The notes beneath the pieces were generated by a model, which was not told the origin of the DNA, did not search any database, and saw only the letters and a program-made list of their open reading frames with translations. From positions 62,001-126,000 of the forward strand of contig QCQB01000004.1 of the NCBI GenBank assembly GCA_003212315.1: a DNA stretch of 64,000 bases, written 5' to 3'. The DNA comes from SAR116 cluster bacterium AG-447-C21. GTDB taxonomy: Bacteria > Pseudomonadota > Alphaproteobacteria > Thalassobaculales > Thalassobaculaceae. The position numbers were made by a program, and so were the translations under genes. Below, in pieces: positions 26,158 through 34,442 of the stretch (positions are counted from its first letter, which is position 1; each line of letters opens with the position of its first letter).

Positions 26158-28059
26158 TCTCGATTCATCTACTAGTTTATTAATTGCGTCGTCAAGCGCA
26201 AGGATTTCTTGAGTTTTACCACCAAGACGACGAATTGCAACCGTTCCTTGATTTTCTTCTCGCTCCCCAACCACTATAATTACTGGAATTTTCGCTCGGC
26301 TATGCTCTCTTACCTTATAATTGATCTTCTCATTTCTAACATCCTTACCTACCCGCAAGCCTGCCTTTTTCAGTCCTTCGAATACCTTATTAGCGTATTC
26401 GTCAGCATCGCTTGTTATCGTAGCAACCACGCCCTGCACCGGTGAGAGCCACATAGGAAATTTTCCAGAATATTCTTCGATTAAAATACCAATCCACCTT
26501 TCCATCGAGCCTAGAATTGCCCGGTGTAGCATCACGGGTCTGCGCTTCGATCCATCTTGAGCTATGTAATTAGCATCCAACCTCTCCGGCAGAACAAAAT
26601 CAACCTGTAAAGTGCCACATTGCCAATCGCGGCCAATCGCATCCCTAAGAACAAATTCTAATTTTGGACCATAAAATGCACCTTCTCCCGGATTAAGGGT
26701 AGTATCCAGACCAGCGGCACTACAAGCATCCCTCAAGGCTGTCTCTGCGCGATCCCAAGTGCTATCGTCACCTGCTCTTACTTCAGGTCTATCAGAAAAT
26801 TTGACATGAATATCCTCAAAACCAAAATCCTTATAGATCTGCCTCAATAGATCACAGAAGATAATGCTCTCGGTTGTTATTTGGTCTTCGGTACAAAATA
26901 TGTGAGCATCATCTTGAGTAAATGCCCTAACTCGCATGATGCCATGCAAAGCACCGGAAGGCTCATTTCTATGACATGAGCCAAATTCTGACATCCTTAA
27001 AGGTAAATCACGGTAGCTTTTTATGCCCTGTTTATATATTTGAACGTGACCGGGGCAATTCATGGGTTTAAGCGCTAAAGTTCTGTCGTCCTCACTTTCT
27101 GCAGTGAACATATTTTCTCTAAACTTGTCCCAATGACCAGATGCTTCCCACAACGCCCTATCAATCAGCTGTGGAGTTTTTACCTCCTTGTAACTACCAG
27201 CATCGAGGCGTCGTCGAACATGAGCCTCTATCTCTCGATACAATGTCCATCCCTTTTCATGCCAAAAAATGGATCCAACAGCTTCTTCTTGCATATGAAA
27301 AAGATCCAAATCTCGCCCTAATCTTCTATGATCCCTTTTTTCAGCCTCCTCCAACATCAATAGATATGATTTAAGCTTTTTCTCGTCCGGCCAAGCCGTT
27401 CCATAAATCCGCTGCAGCATCGGCCGCGATGAGTCGCCCCGCCAATACGCACCCGCGACGCTCATTAATTTAAAGGCATGTCCTACATGCCGGGTCGAGG
27501 GAGCATGAGGCCCCCTACACAAGTCTAAAAAATCCCCCTGTCGATAGAAAGATAAAACTTCCCCATCCGGTATTGCTTCTACCAGCTCGACTTTAAAAGG
27601 TTCATCTATGCTTTTATAATGATCGATTGCATGTCCCCGATCCCAGACTTCGCGTTGTATTTTATCATCTCTATCAACAAGCTCATGCATACGCTTTTCA
27701 ATTTTTCCAAGGTCATCTTGCGAAAAAGGCGTTTGTCTGTAAAAATCATAATAAAAACCGTTTTCAATCGAAGGCCCTATCGTTACTTGCGTTTCGGGAA
27801 ATAACTCCTGGACAGCTGCAGCCATTACGTGAGCACAATCATGCCGTATCAAAGGAAGCGCTGACTCGTCACTTCTTGTAATGAAGGCCACTTTTGAGTC
27901 GTTTATAATCTGGTGATCAAGATCTAACTCGATGCCGTCAACAAGCATTATTAATGCAGCCTTCGCTAATCCCGGACCAATATCACTGGCGAGTTGAAAT
28001 CCTGTTATTGAATTATCAAAGCTTCGTACACTTCCATCTGGTAAAGTGATATTCGGCAT
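26146..28059 (-). CDS. thrS: Threonyl-tRNA synthetase
   Basis: 637 residues: TGS domain at 1-62 ([15 protein letters not shown]), editing domain at about 63-225 ([16 protein letters not shown], with the HxxxH-type zinc site of the family), catalytic class II core at about 245-535 with motif 2 [18 protein letters not shown], zinc-binding Cys in [11 protein letters not shown], and the anticodon-binding domain to the end. It charges tRNA-Thr. The ribosome site AAGGATC precedes ATG 28059. The 220-base leader has two inverted repeats that may be regulatory. infC follows, the usual bacterial arrangement. Confidence 0.98.
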   Translation of the reverse strand: MPNITLPDGSVRSFDNSITGFQLASDIGPGLAKAALIMLVDGIELDLDHQIINDSKVAFITRSDESALPLIRHDCAHVMAAAVQELFPETQVTIGPSIENGFYYDFYRQTPFSQDDLGKIEKRMHELVDRDDKIQREVWDRGHAIDHYKSIDEPFKVELVEAIPDGEVLSFYRQGDFLDLCRGPHAPSTRHVGHAFKLMSVAGAYWRGDSSRPMLQRIYGTAWPDEKKLKSYLLMLEEAEKRDHRRLGRDLDLFHMQEEAVGSIFWHEKGWTLYREIEAHVRRRLDAGSYKEVKTPQLIDRALWEASGHWDKFRENMFTAESEDDRTLALKPMNCPGHVQIYKQGIKSYRDLPLRMSEFGSCHRNEPSGALHGIMRVRAFTQDDAHIFCTEDQITTESIIFCDLLRQIYKDFGFEDIHVKFSDRPEVRAGDDSTWDRAETALRDACSAAGLDTTLNPGEGAFYGPKLEFVLRDAIGRDWQCGTLQVDFVLPERLDANYIAQDGSKRRPVMLHRAILGSMERWIGILIEEYSGKFPMWLSPVQGVVATITSDADEYANKVFEGLKKAGLRVGKDVRNEKINYKVREHSRAKIPVIIVVGEREENQGTVAIRRLGGKTQEILALDDAINKLVDESRPPK

Positions 28060-28088
28060 AAGTGGATCCTTTTGGGCAAGCTGCTCGC

Positions 28089-28108
28089 TAAGTTACTAAT
28101 ATAACTTA
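28089..28108 (-). promoter_or_regulatory. Hairpin in the thrS leader
   Basis: TAAGTTA and TAACTTA form a perfect 7-bp inverted repeat with a six-base loop, 30-50 bases upstream of the thrS start and just ahead of its ribosome site. A second inverted repeat with arms ACCGG/CCGGT and an A-rich loop (28145-28175) lies further upstream in the same leader. E. coli ThrRS represses its own mRNA through leader stem-loops; a similar role here is only a guess. Confidence 0.35.
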
Positions 28109-28282
28109 TATTTATTAATATTTAACAACACAAAATTAACGGTAACCGGCTTTTTTTGCCGTCTTTTTGTCCGGTAGAGTTTCTAACGTTTGTTTGTGTG
28201 GTTTTCAACCTCGATAATAAGTTAGTCTTCTTTAAATGTATTATTTAAGCTAATAAAAGCAGACAAAATAGAAATACGACAC

Positions 28283-28609
28283 ATGGACCAAGCACGTTTA
28301 AAATCTAAAATCATTATCGATGCTATCATCCGCATTTGCAACGACCGAGGATTGCCTGCAACTGTAGCACGGTTAGGTGATCCCGATGCTGGAAGCATAT
28401 ATATCAAAGTAAGTAATATCGTCTATGATTGTCTGATTTATACACAACAAAGACAAACTGATGAGACTATAAAATGGGTGGAGACGCCAACCAAAGATAT
28501 CTTAAGTGAAACTGAGGCAGACGCATATCTGGAACGACAGATAAAATATGATGAGGACGTTTGGGTAGTAGAAATAGAGGACCCTAAACTCAGGAACCCA
28601 TTTGATTAG
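28283..28609 (+). CDS. DUF1491 family protein
   Basis: A 108-residue protein that starts ARLKSKIIIDAIIRICNDRG and continues TVARLGDPDAGSIYIKV, the signature of DUF1491, a small family almost confined to alphaproteobacteria. The C-terminal part has ETEADAYLERQIKYDEDVWVVEIED, also typical. Function is unknown. It is divergent from thrS and convergent with the EamA transporter; the two stop codons overlap in the sequence TTAG at 28606-28609. Confidence 0.88.
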   Translation: MDQARLKSKIIIDAIIRICNDRGLPATVARLGDPDAGSIYIKVSNIVYDCLIYTQQRQTDETIKWVETPTKDILSETEADAYLERQIKYDEDVWVVEIEDPKLRNPFD

Positions 28610-29496
28610 TGTCTTATCCGTTTATATTCTAGTAACTGAACGATTATAATCCCCAAAAGCACCATAAAAGCGCCAACTAACCTTTCCCCAGTTAAAATTT
28701 CATTAAAAATTACAACTGCAGCAACAATGCTTGCTACCGGCTGGAGGTTATTGAATAAACCCGTTGATTCAGGACCTATTCTCTGAATAGAAAAATAGAA
28801 AAGAGGAATTGAGCAGGATTGCAACAAAATAATCAGAGCAAACCCCCACCAGCCAACCTTATTTTCAGGAAATCTCAATTCTTCTAACTCTATAGCCAAA
28901 ACTAAAATTATAACTGCAGCTATAATCGATTGATAAAAAACAATCACGAAGGGGTGGACATTTTTTACTCTTCGGTTCACCCATACAATATTGATAGCGC
29001 AGGCTATTCCTGCTGTTAAGCCAATAATGATCCCCCTATAATCAAATTGCTCAAAGCCAATGCCCAGCATGACGCCCAACCCAGAAAAAGTTATCCCTAT
29101 GGCTATCAATTTAATTAAACCCGGATATTTTTTATTAATGACTGCGTTAATCAAGGTTACTAGCGGAGGGTATATAAAAAAAAGCAATGCCGCCAAGCTG
29201 ATCGGAATATATTTAGTAGAACCAATATTCCCAAATGCCATATGTGAGAATAGCGCCCCTAGTATAAGCATATTTAGACACATCGGCCAGGATAAGCGAA
29301 GCGATATTCCCATTAGAATACATAGCCCTGCCATAAAAATCACAGAAAACAACGCCCTAAATAAAGCAACAGCTAATGGCGTAGTCCCCCCTTCAAACGT
29401 CATAGGCCCTAGAGCAACGGCAAGCCCTAACCCTATTGAGCACAAAACGGCAAAAAGGATCCCAGTAATTGTTTTTGAGCCGCTCAAACTGGACAT
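28606..29496 (-). CDS. EamA/DMT-family transporter
   Basis: About 296 residues with ten predicted membrane helices in two EamA repeats (first around GILFAVLCSIGLGLAVALG, second around FDYRGIIIGLTAGIACAIN). These are inner-membrane exporters or exchangers of amino acids and other metabolites. The frame could begin at TTG 29511, but ATG 29496 is preferred. The C-terminal helix with FNEILTGERLVGAFMVLLG and the basic end EYKRIRH are typical of the family. The substrate is unknown. Confidence 0.88.
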   Translation of the reverse strand: MSSLSGSKTITGILFAVLCSIGLGLAVALGPMTFEGGTTPLAVALFRALFSVIFMAGLCILMGISLRLSWPMCLNMLILGALFSHMAFGNIGSTKYIPISLAALLFFIYPPLVTLINAVINKKYPGLIKLIAIGITFSGLGVMLGIGFEQFDYRGIIIGLTAGIACAINIVWVNRRVKNVHPFVIVFYQSIIAAVIILVLAIELEELRFPENKVGWWGFALIILLQSCSIPLFYFSIQRIGPESTGLFNNLQPVASIVAAVVIFNEILTGERLVGAFMVLLGIIIVQLLEYKRIRH

Positions 29497-29564
29497 TGAT
29501 ATATTCGCCAAAAGCTAATTTTCCTTTGCACTATAAAATTTCTATTGGCGAATTTCTGCATATG

Positions 29565-29585
29565 GAAATATTTTAAAAATGTTTC
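29565..29585. promoter_or_regulatory. Imperfect 21-base palindrome upstream of a TauD-type gene
   Basis: GAAA-T-ATTTT and AAAAT-G-TTTC flank a central A, with one mismatched pair. It lies between the divergent EamA and dioxygenase genes, 70 bases ahead of the latter, where an operator would be expected. AT-rich chance symmetry is possible. Confidence 0.3.
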
Positions 29586-29658
29586 TCATCGTATATAACA
29601 TGGATAATCTAAGTTTGGTGAAGCCTGCAATACTAATTTACCTTTTTGTGAAGGATTA

Positions 29659-30501
29659 ATGGAAAAATACAGACATATTATTGTTCAACCTATCTCTGGA
29701 TCAATTGGTGCAGATATTTACAATGTAGATATATCCCAACCGATAGGGAAAGATGTTTTTAAGGAGCTTGAGGACGCATTCTTGAAATATTTGGTTATAT
29801 GTATCCGTGATCAAAAATTAGAGCCTTCATCACAGCTTAACTTTGCTAAACTTTTTGGTGAGCCAATGATTTACCCTTTTGTGAAAGGGCTTCCCGAATA
29901 TCCTCAGGTTACTCCGGTAGTTAAAGAAAAAACGGAAACAATAAATTTTGGTGGCCTTTGGCACTCGGACACATCCTATGAAAAAACGCCCCCGTTAGGA
30001 ACGATGCTCTATGCACGAGAACTACCACCCTATGGGGGAGATACCGAATTTTCTAATATGTATCTGGCATATGAGACACTCTCGACCGGGTTGAAGAATT
30101 TACTAGAGGAATTAGTCGCTGTTAATATATCTGGCAAAGGTCGAGTTCAAAATACACGCGCTCCGATGAGAAATTCAGCTCCCACAGACAAAGATGAGGC
30201 ATCCTTTCTAGCGGAACATCCAGTCGTAAGGACACATCCTAAAACGGGTAAAAAGTCATTATATATAAATACTGCCCATACAAGCCATTTCAAAGGAATG
30301 TCCGTAGAAGAAAGTGAACCTCTACTTAACTATTTATTTCAACACCAAATCAAACCAGAATTAACTTGCCGCGTGAAATGGAGCGTAGGAACTCTCACCT
30401 TCTGGGACAACCGATGCACGCAACATAATCCTTTAAATGATTATCACGGTTTCCGACGTGAAATGCACCGAGTAACACTAAAAGGTGATGCACCGAGATA
30501 A
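29659..30501 (+). CDS. TauD/TfdA-family Fe(II)/2-oxoglutarate dioxygenase (first of three)
   Basis: 280 residues with the 2-His-1-carboxylate site: His102 and Asp104 in LWHSDTSYE, His256 in WDNRCTQHNP, and the 2-oxoglutarate-binding Arg in RREMHRVTL (267-271). Family members oxidise taurine, alkylsulfates, phenoxyacetates or similar compounds, releasing sulfite, an alcohol or an aldehyde. The substrate is not predictable. It starts with ATG behind AAGGA and stands alone between the EamA gene (divergent) and fliG. Two paralogues occur at 33550 and 41898. Confidence 0.9.
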   Translation: MEKYRHIIVQPISGSIGADIYNVDISQPIGKDVFKELEDAFLKYLVICIRDQKLEPSSQLNFAKLFGEPMIYPFVKGLPEYPQVTPVVKEKTETINFGGLWHSDTSYEKTPPLGTMLYARELPPYGGDTEFSNMYLAYETLSTGLKNLLEELVAVNISGKGRVQNTRAPMRNSAPTDKDEASFLAEHPVVRTHPKTGKKSLYINTAHTSHFKGMSVEESEPLLNYLFQHQIKPELTCRVKWSVGTLTFWDNRCTQHNPLNDYHGFRREMHRVTLKGDAPR

Positions 30502-30621
30502 GATTAATTCATTTAAAATAAATCCTAAATATATGAGAAAAACTATGTTATATTCTATATGTTGGGTGCAGCAGGGTGGACGCATAAAAGGCAACCATAA
30601 AAACGATGAGGAACTAAAACG

Positions 30622-31644
30622 ATGGGATTGAGGATCCGAGAGGATTATAGAAATATTTCTGGGCCGGAAAAATCGGCAATCCTATTAATGTCCTTGGGCG
30701 AAGATCAAGCGGGTAAATTATTCGCCCTGCTTGATGATGAGGAAATAAAAGAAATATCCCAAGTAATGGCTGGTCTAGGAACAGTCAGTTCAAATATCGT
30801 TGAACGACTGTTCGTTGAGTTTGCCGAAAGTGTCTCGTCGACAGGGTCTTTAGTTGGCTCTATGGATAGCACACAGAGACTTTTGGCAAAAATACTGGGT
30901 GAAGATCGTGTTAACGATGTCATGGAAGAAATTCGAGGTCCTGCAGGTCGCACGATGTGGGATAAGCTGGCCAATGTGAACGAGCAGGTTTTAACTAATT
31001 ATCTAAAAAATGAATATCCACAAACGGTGGCAGTAATTCTGGGGAAAATCGCACAGAGCCACGCTGCGAAAGTATTGGCCATCCTTCCAGAAAATTTTGC
31101 TATGGAAGTAGTTATGCGGATGCTTCGAATAGAAGCGGTGAATAAAGATATTGAAAAAGATGTCGAACGTGTTCTCAGGACCGAATTTATGTCGAACCTG
31201 GCACGGACGAATAGACGAGACAGTCACGAAACTATGGCAGATATTTTTAGTAACTTAGATAGGGCTACTGAAGACCGGTTTTTGACAGCATTAGAAGAGC
31301 GCAACAAAGATGCCTCAGAGCGAATCCGGGCTCTAATGTTCACATTCGAAGATTTGAAAAATGTTGACCCTGCTGGAATTCAGACGCTTATGCGAGTGGC
31401 CGACAAAGATAAAATGACGATAGCGCTTAAGGGTGCATCTGACGAACTTAAAGATTTGTTTTTTTCCAATATGTCCGAGAGAGCCGCTAAATTACTCCGT
31501 GAGGACATGGAAGCCGCCGGAGCGGTTCGCTTGAAAGATGTTGAAGACGCGCAGACCGCCCTAGTACAATCTGCTAAAGAGTTACAGGATAAGGGCGAGA
31601 TTATAATAGGCGGTGGATCGGGAGATGATCAGCTTATTTTCTGA
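30622..31644 (+). CDS. fliG: Flagellar motor switch protein FliG
   Basis: 340 residues, close to the family norm (about 330-345). The N-domain has [20 protein letters not shown], the middle EHPQT-like motif appears as [14 protein letters not shown], and the C-terminal domain has the charged torque helix [20 protein letters not shown]. FliG forms the C-ring with FliM and FliN and contacts MotA. No other flagellar gene is in the window, which is unusual, because fliG generally lies beside fliF, fliH or fliN. Confidence 0.95.
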   Translation: MGLRIREDYRNISGPEKSAILLMSLGEDQAGKLFALLDDEEIKEISQVMAGLGTVSSNIVERLFVEFAESVSSTGSLVGSMDSTQRLLAKILGEDRVNDVMEEIRGPAGRTMWDKLANVNEQVLTNYLKNEYPQTVAVILGKIAQSHAAKVLAILPENFAMEVVMRMLRIEAVNKDIEKDVERVLRTEFMSNLARTNRRDSHETMADIFSNLDRATEDRFLTALEERNKDASERIRALMFTFEDLKNVDPAGIQTLMRVADKDKMTIALKGASDELKDLFFSNMSERAAKLLREDMEAAGAVRLKDVEDAQTALVQSAKELQDKGEIIIGGGSGDDQLIF

Positions 31645-31689
31645 TCAAAAAAGGTTATCGCGCCTTATTCAGGATTACTGAAAAATTCG

Positions 31690-32556
31690 CTACTTTTTCC
31701 CTCGGATATACGGATAAATCATCATTTGATCCTGCGTTGGATTATCAGAAGAAAACTCGGCTATGATTTCGTGAGCCGCAGCTAATAATCGATTTGGCGT
31801 TTGGTCTGAAATCGAACTATTTATAAATAAACCCAAGTCCTTCTCTACTATATGAGCTTCGGCTCCAGATTGATCAAAATTTTTAGTAGCTACATATTTC
31901 GGGAATAAGTGCTGAGTTGCAAAATTCTGTCCAGAGCTTTCGTTTATTACTTCCAACATAGAAGAAATCTCGAGGCCCCCAGCCTCACCATAAGCCAACG
32001 CCTCAGAAGTTGATACATACGACGATATGCATATCGCATTATTCAACACCTTCATGCGTTGTCCTTGTCCTGCTTCAGATCCAACATGATAAATAATCCG
32101 AGAATAACTCTCTATTAATGGCCTTGCTAACATCAATGCTTCTGCATCCCCAGCAACCATGCTAACTAAGGCCCCCTCTTCTGCCCGAAACTTTAAACCT
32201 GATACGGGGCTGTCCAAATATAATATACCAGCTGAGTATAAAATTTCTTTATTTTTAGCGGCAGCTTGTGGACCAATTGTACATGTATCCACAATTACTG
32301 TACCACTTTTAGCTACATCTGCTATCTCGCGGATCACGCTTTCGTTCGATTCTACATTCGGCAATGATAACGCTATCACCTTCGCTTTTTGCGCCAAGTC
32401 CTGATTAGATACAGCTATGATAGCCTTGTCAGGCGACCTCTCTTTTGTACCGGCCAAGTCATAGACAATTAAAGGTATATTCTTGGAAACGATATTTTCG
32501 GCCATTGGGCATCCCATATTACCCAATCCGATAAAACCAAATAAATTCTCTGTCAT
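31690..32556 (-). CDS. 3-Hydroxyisobutyrate dehydrogenase-family NAD(P)-dependent oxidoreductase
   Basis: 288 residues of the beta-hydroxyacid dehydrogenase family (3-hydroxyisobutyrate, tartronate semialdehyde, 2-hydroxymethylglutarate type). The Rossmann motif is GFIGLGNMGCPMAENI (7-22), then DSPVSGLKFRAEEGALVSMV (substrate-binding region near 115-135) and the catalytic Lys in RMKVLNNAICISSY (about 165-178). It is on the minus strand after an SDR gene (32-base gap), an apparent two-gene operon divergent from the second TauD-type dioxygenase. It likely reduces or oxidises a small hydroxy acid. Confidence 0.9.
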   Translation of the reverse strand: MTENLFGFIGLGNMGCPMAENIVSKNIPLIVYDLAGTKERSPDKAIIAVSNQDLAQKAKVIALSLPNVESNESVIREIADVAKSGTVIVDTCTIGPQAAAKNKEILYSAGILYLDSPVSGLKFRAEEGALVSMVAGDAEALMLARPLIESYSRIIYHVGSEAGQGQRMKVLNNAICISSYVSTSEALAYGEAGGLEISSMLEVINESSGQNFATQHLFPKYVATKNFDQSGAEAHIVEKDLGLFINSSISDQTPNRLLAAAHEIIAEFSSDNPTQDQMMIYPYIRGKK

Positions 32557-32588
32557 TCAATAATCCCCCATATATTCCTATAGCCTCG

Positions 32589-33353
32589 TCAAACCTGAAT
32601 ACTCATCCCTCCGTCGATTGCAAGTACCTGTCCATTAACAAACCCGCCTGCATCGGACATCAAGTAAACGGCCCCGCCTCCAAGCTCACTAGGATTGCCC
32701 CAACGGCCTAATGGTGTTTTAGATATGACCCAATCTGAAAACTCTTTATTTTCAAGTAACGCAAGGTTCAACTCAGTCGCGATATAACCAGGCGCGATTG
32801 CATTAACCAAAATTCCCTTTTGACCAACCTCAACCGCCAAAGCTCTCGTTAATGCACGTAACCCCTCTTTAGCAGCGATATACGCTGGGACGGTGGGACG
32901 GGCTTGCGGTCCTAACATGGACACAGTATTTATTATCCGCCCGCCTCCACTATTTGACATAAATCGGATAGCTTCACGGCTCAGACTAAAACAGGAAGTT
33001 AAGTTTGTTGATAAGACATGCTCAAAATCTGCAGTGGTAAAGTCTAAGATAGGGCTTCTATGCTGTACGCCCGCATTATTGATTAGGCCAAAGAGGCTGC
33101 CATTGTTTTGAACAATATCTGACATGGCAGTTAAACCGTCTTCGATCTTCGTGACGTCAAAAACAACATACTCAGCGTCCCAGCCAGCCTCTTTTAATTT
33201 CTCCACTTTTTGCTTTAAGGCAGATCCGTCGCGGGAATTAAGAATAACTTTTGCACCATGTTGCGCTAAAGCTTCAGCCATAGAAAAGCCTATACCTCTG
33301 GACGCCCCTGTAACTAAAATAGTTTTGCCCTGCAGATCAAAAAGTTTACTCAT
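32589..33353 (-). CDS. Classical short-chain dehydrogenase (gluconate 5-dehydrogenase-like)
   Basis: 254 residues with TGASRGIG (15-22), NNAG (92-95), Ser145, Tyr158 and Lys162 (PAYIAAK), so fully catalytic. The C-terminus RWGNPSELGGGAVYLMSDAGG is like gluconate 5-dehydrogenase and 3-oxoacyl-ACP reductase relatives. ATG 33353 has GGAG at a good distance. It is co-transcribed with the 3-hydroxyisobutyrate dehydrogenase-family gene. The 196-base upstream region, shared with the divergent dioxygenase, carries a 16-base palindrome. Confidence 0.9.
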   Translation of the reverse strand: MSKLFDLQGKTILVTGASRGIGFSMAEALAQHGAKVILNSRDGSALKQKVEKLKEAGWDAEYVVFDVTKIEDGLTAMSDIVQNNGSLFGLINNAGVQHRSPILDFTTADFEHVLSTNLTSCFSLSREAIRFMSNSGGGRIINTVSMLGPQARPTVPAYIAAKEGLRALTRALAVEVGQKGILVNAIAPGYIATELNLALLENKEFSDWVISKTPLGRWGNPSELGGGAVYLMSDAGGFVNGQVLAIDGGMSIQV

Positions 33354-33420
33354 AAAACACTCCGAATTACCTATTCAAAGAATCTCACCTGTTCTCATAA
33401 TACTAGATATACAATCCAGC

Positions 33421-33436
33421 ACTATCCTATGATAGT
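33421..33436. promoter_or_regulatory. Perfect palindrome ACTATC-CTAT-GATAGT between divergent genes
   Basis: Arms of six bases with a four-base spacer lie in the 196-base region between an SDR gene and a TauD-type dioxygenase gene that point away from each other. The size and place suit an operator for a dimeric repressor or activator. No regulator gene is adjacent. Confidence 0.4.
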
Positions 33437-33510
33437 AATTCTTTTTCATATTAATATATCCTGTAGATGTTAGTCTCCTAATAAAGGCCTGACAAAGTTA
33501 ACAAATATTT

Positions 33511-33545
33511 TTAAGATCTATTATAAGCGAAAAAAGGGATCTTAA
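33511..33545 (+). promoter_or_regulatory. Hairpin overlapping the ribosome site of the second TauD gene
   Basis: TTAAGATC (33511-33518) and GATCTTAA (33538-33545) are a perfect 8-bp inverted repeat with a 19-base loop. The 3' arm and end of the loop include AGGGAT, the apparent ribosome site for ATG 33550, so folding would hinder initiation. It could equally be a DNA operator. Confidence 0.4.
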
Positions 33546-33549
33546 TTGA

Positions 33550-34377
33550 ATGGTAAATCTAGAGATAAATCCGGTAACTCCTTTTATAGGGGCTGAAATA
33601 AAAAACATAGATCTTAGAAATACGTTACATAAAGAAGAAATATCAAAAATACGTGGCGCATTTTTGAAACACTCGGTGCTTTTTTTTCGAGATCAAGACC
33701 TGAGTATCGATCAACAAAAGACTTTTGGGAAATATTTTGGGGATCTTCATATTCATCCCGCAAGGGATAGAAATGGGATAGAGGGTCATCCCGAAATCCT
33801 CTACATTAATGCCGGTCCAGATACCTCTCGAGTGAATGGCGATGACTGGCACTCTGATGTATCGTGCGATGAAAAGCCTCCAATGGGGAGTATTTTGAGA
33901 ATTTTTGAGGTTCCTAGCAGCGGAGGAGACACTTTATTCGCGAGCATGTATGCTGCTTACGATGCCTTGTCCAGTTCAATGAAAAAATTTCTTGAACCGT
34001 TAACTGCTATTCATGATGGTGGCCCTAATTATATTGATCGTGCAAAACGTGCAGGTATCTATAAACCAGAAAAAGTTTTCCCGTCGAATTCACACCCCGT
34101 TATAAGGACGCATCCAGAAACAAATAAAAAGTCTATCTACGTGAATAGAATTTTCACGCAAAGCATTAACGGCATCCCTAAAGACGAAAGCAAAGCAATT
34201 TTAGAGTTTCTATTTCAACACATCGCAAAACCCACTTTTCAATGCCGATTTAAATGGGAAAAAGACTCCATCGCATTTTGGGATAATAGATGCGCTCTGC
34301 ATCACGCTATGTGGGATTATTATCCAGAGGTTCGACGGGGATATAGGGTAACAATTGCAGGAGATAAACCTCTCTAA
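33550..34377 (+). CDS. TauD/TfdA-family dioxygenase (second of three)
   Basis: 275 residues. Iron ligands His101 and Asp103 are in DDWHSDVSCDE, His251 in WDNRCALHHAM, and the 2-oxoglutarate Arg is in VRRGYRVTI. It is shorter than the other two copies in the segment between ligands. It is followed 65 bases later by the dimethylformamidase-like gene on the same strand, so the pair may be co-transcribed and act on the same substrate, for example an N-alkyl or sulfonate compound. The specific substrate is not predictable. Confidence 0.9.
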   Translation: MVNLEINPVTPFIGAEIKNIDLRNTLHKEEISKIRGAFLKHSVLFFRDQDLSIDQQKTFGKYFGDLHIHPARDRNGIEGHPEILYINAGPDTSRVNGDDWHSDVSCDEKPPMGSILRIFEVPSSGGDTLFASMYAAYDALSSSMKKFLEPLTAIHDGGPNYIDRAKRAGIYKPEKVFPSNSHPVIRTHPETNKKSIYVNRIFTQSINGIPKDESKAILEFLFQHIAKPTFQCRFKWEKDSIAFWDNRCALHHAMWDYYPEVRRGYRVTIAGDKPL

Positions 34378-34442
34378 TAAGAAAATTAGGATATGGAAAT
34401 CTTTATTTTTATTGCCCACTTATTATGATAATTGGATAAAAG

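Noticed and set aside
28060-28282. T-box riboswitch ahead of thrS
   Set aside because: I see no T-box (TGG-type) sequence or specifier-loop pattern; the leader only has two simple inverted repeats, and T-boxes are rare in this class.
29630-29660. Sigma-54 promoter ahead of the first TauD gene
   Set aside because: GG and GC are eight rather than ten bases apart, so the spacing does not fit.
31645-31689. AAGG...CCTT hairpin after fliG as a terminator
   Set aside because: It is only four base pairs and is not followed by a T-run in the right place.
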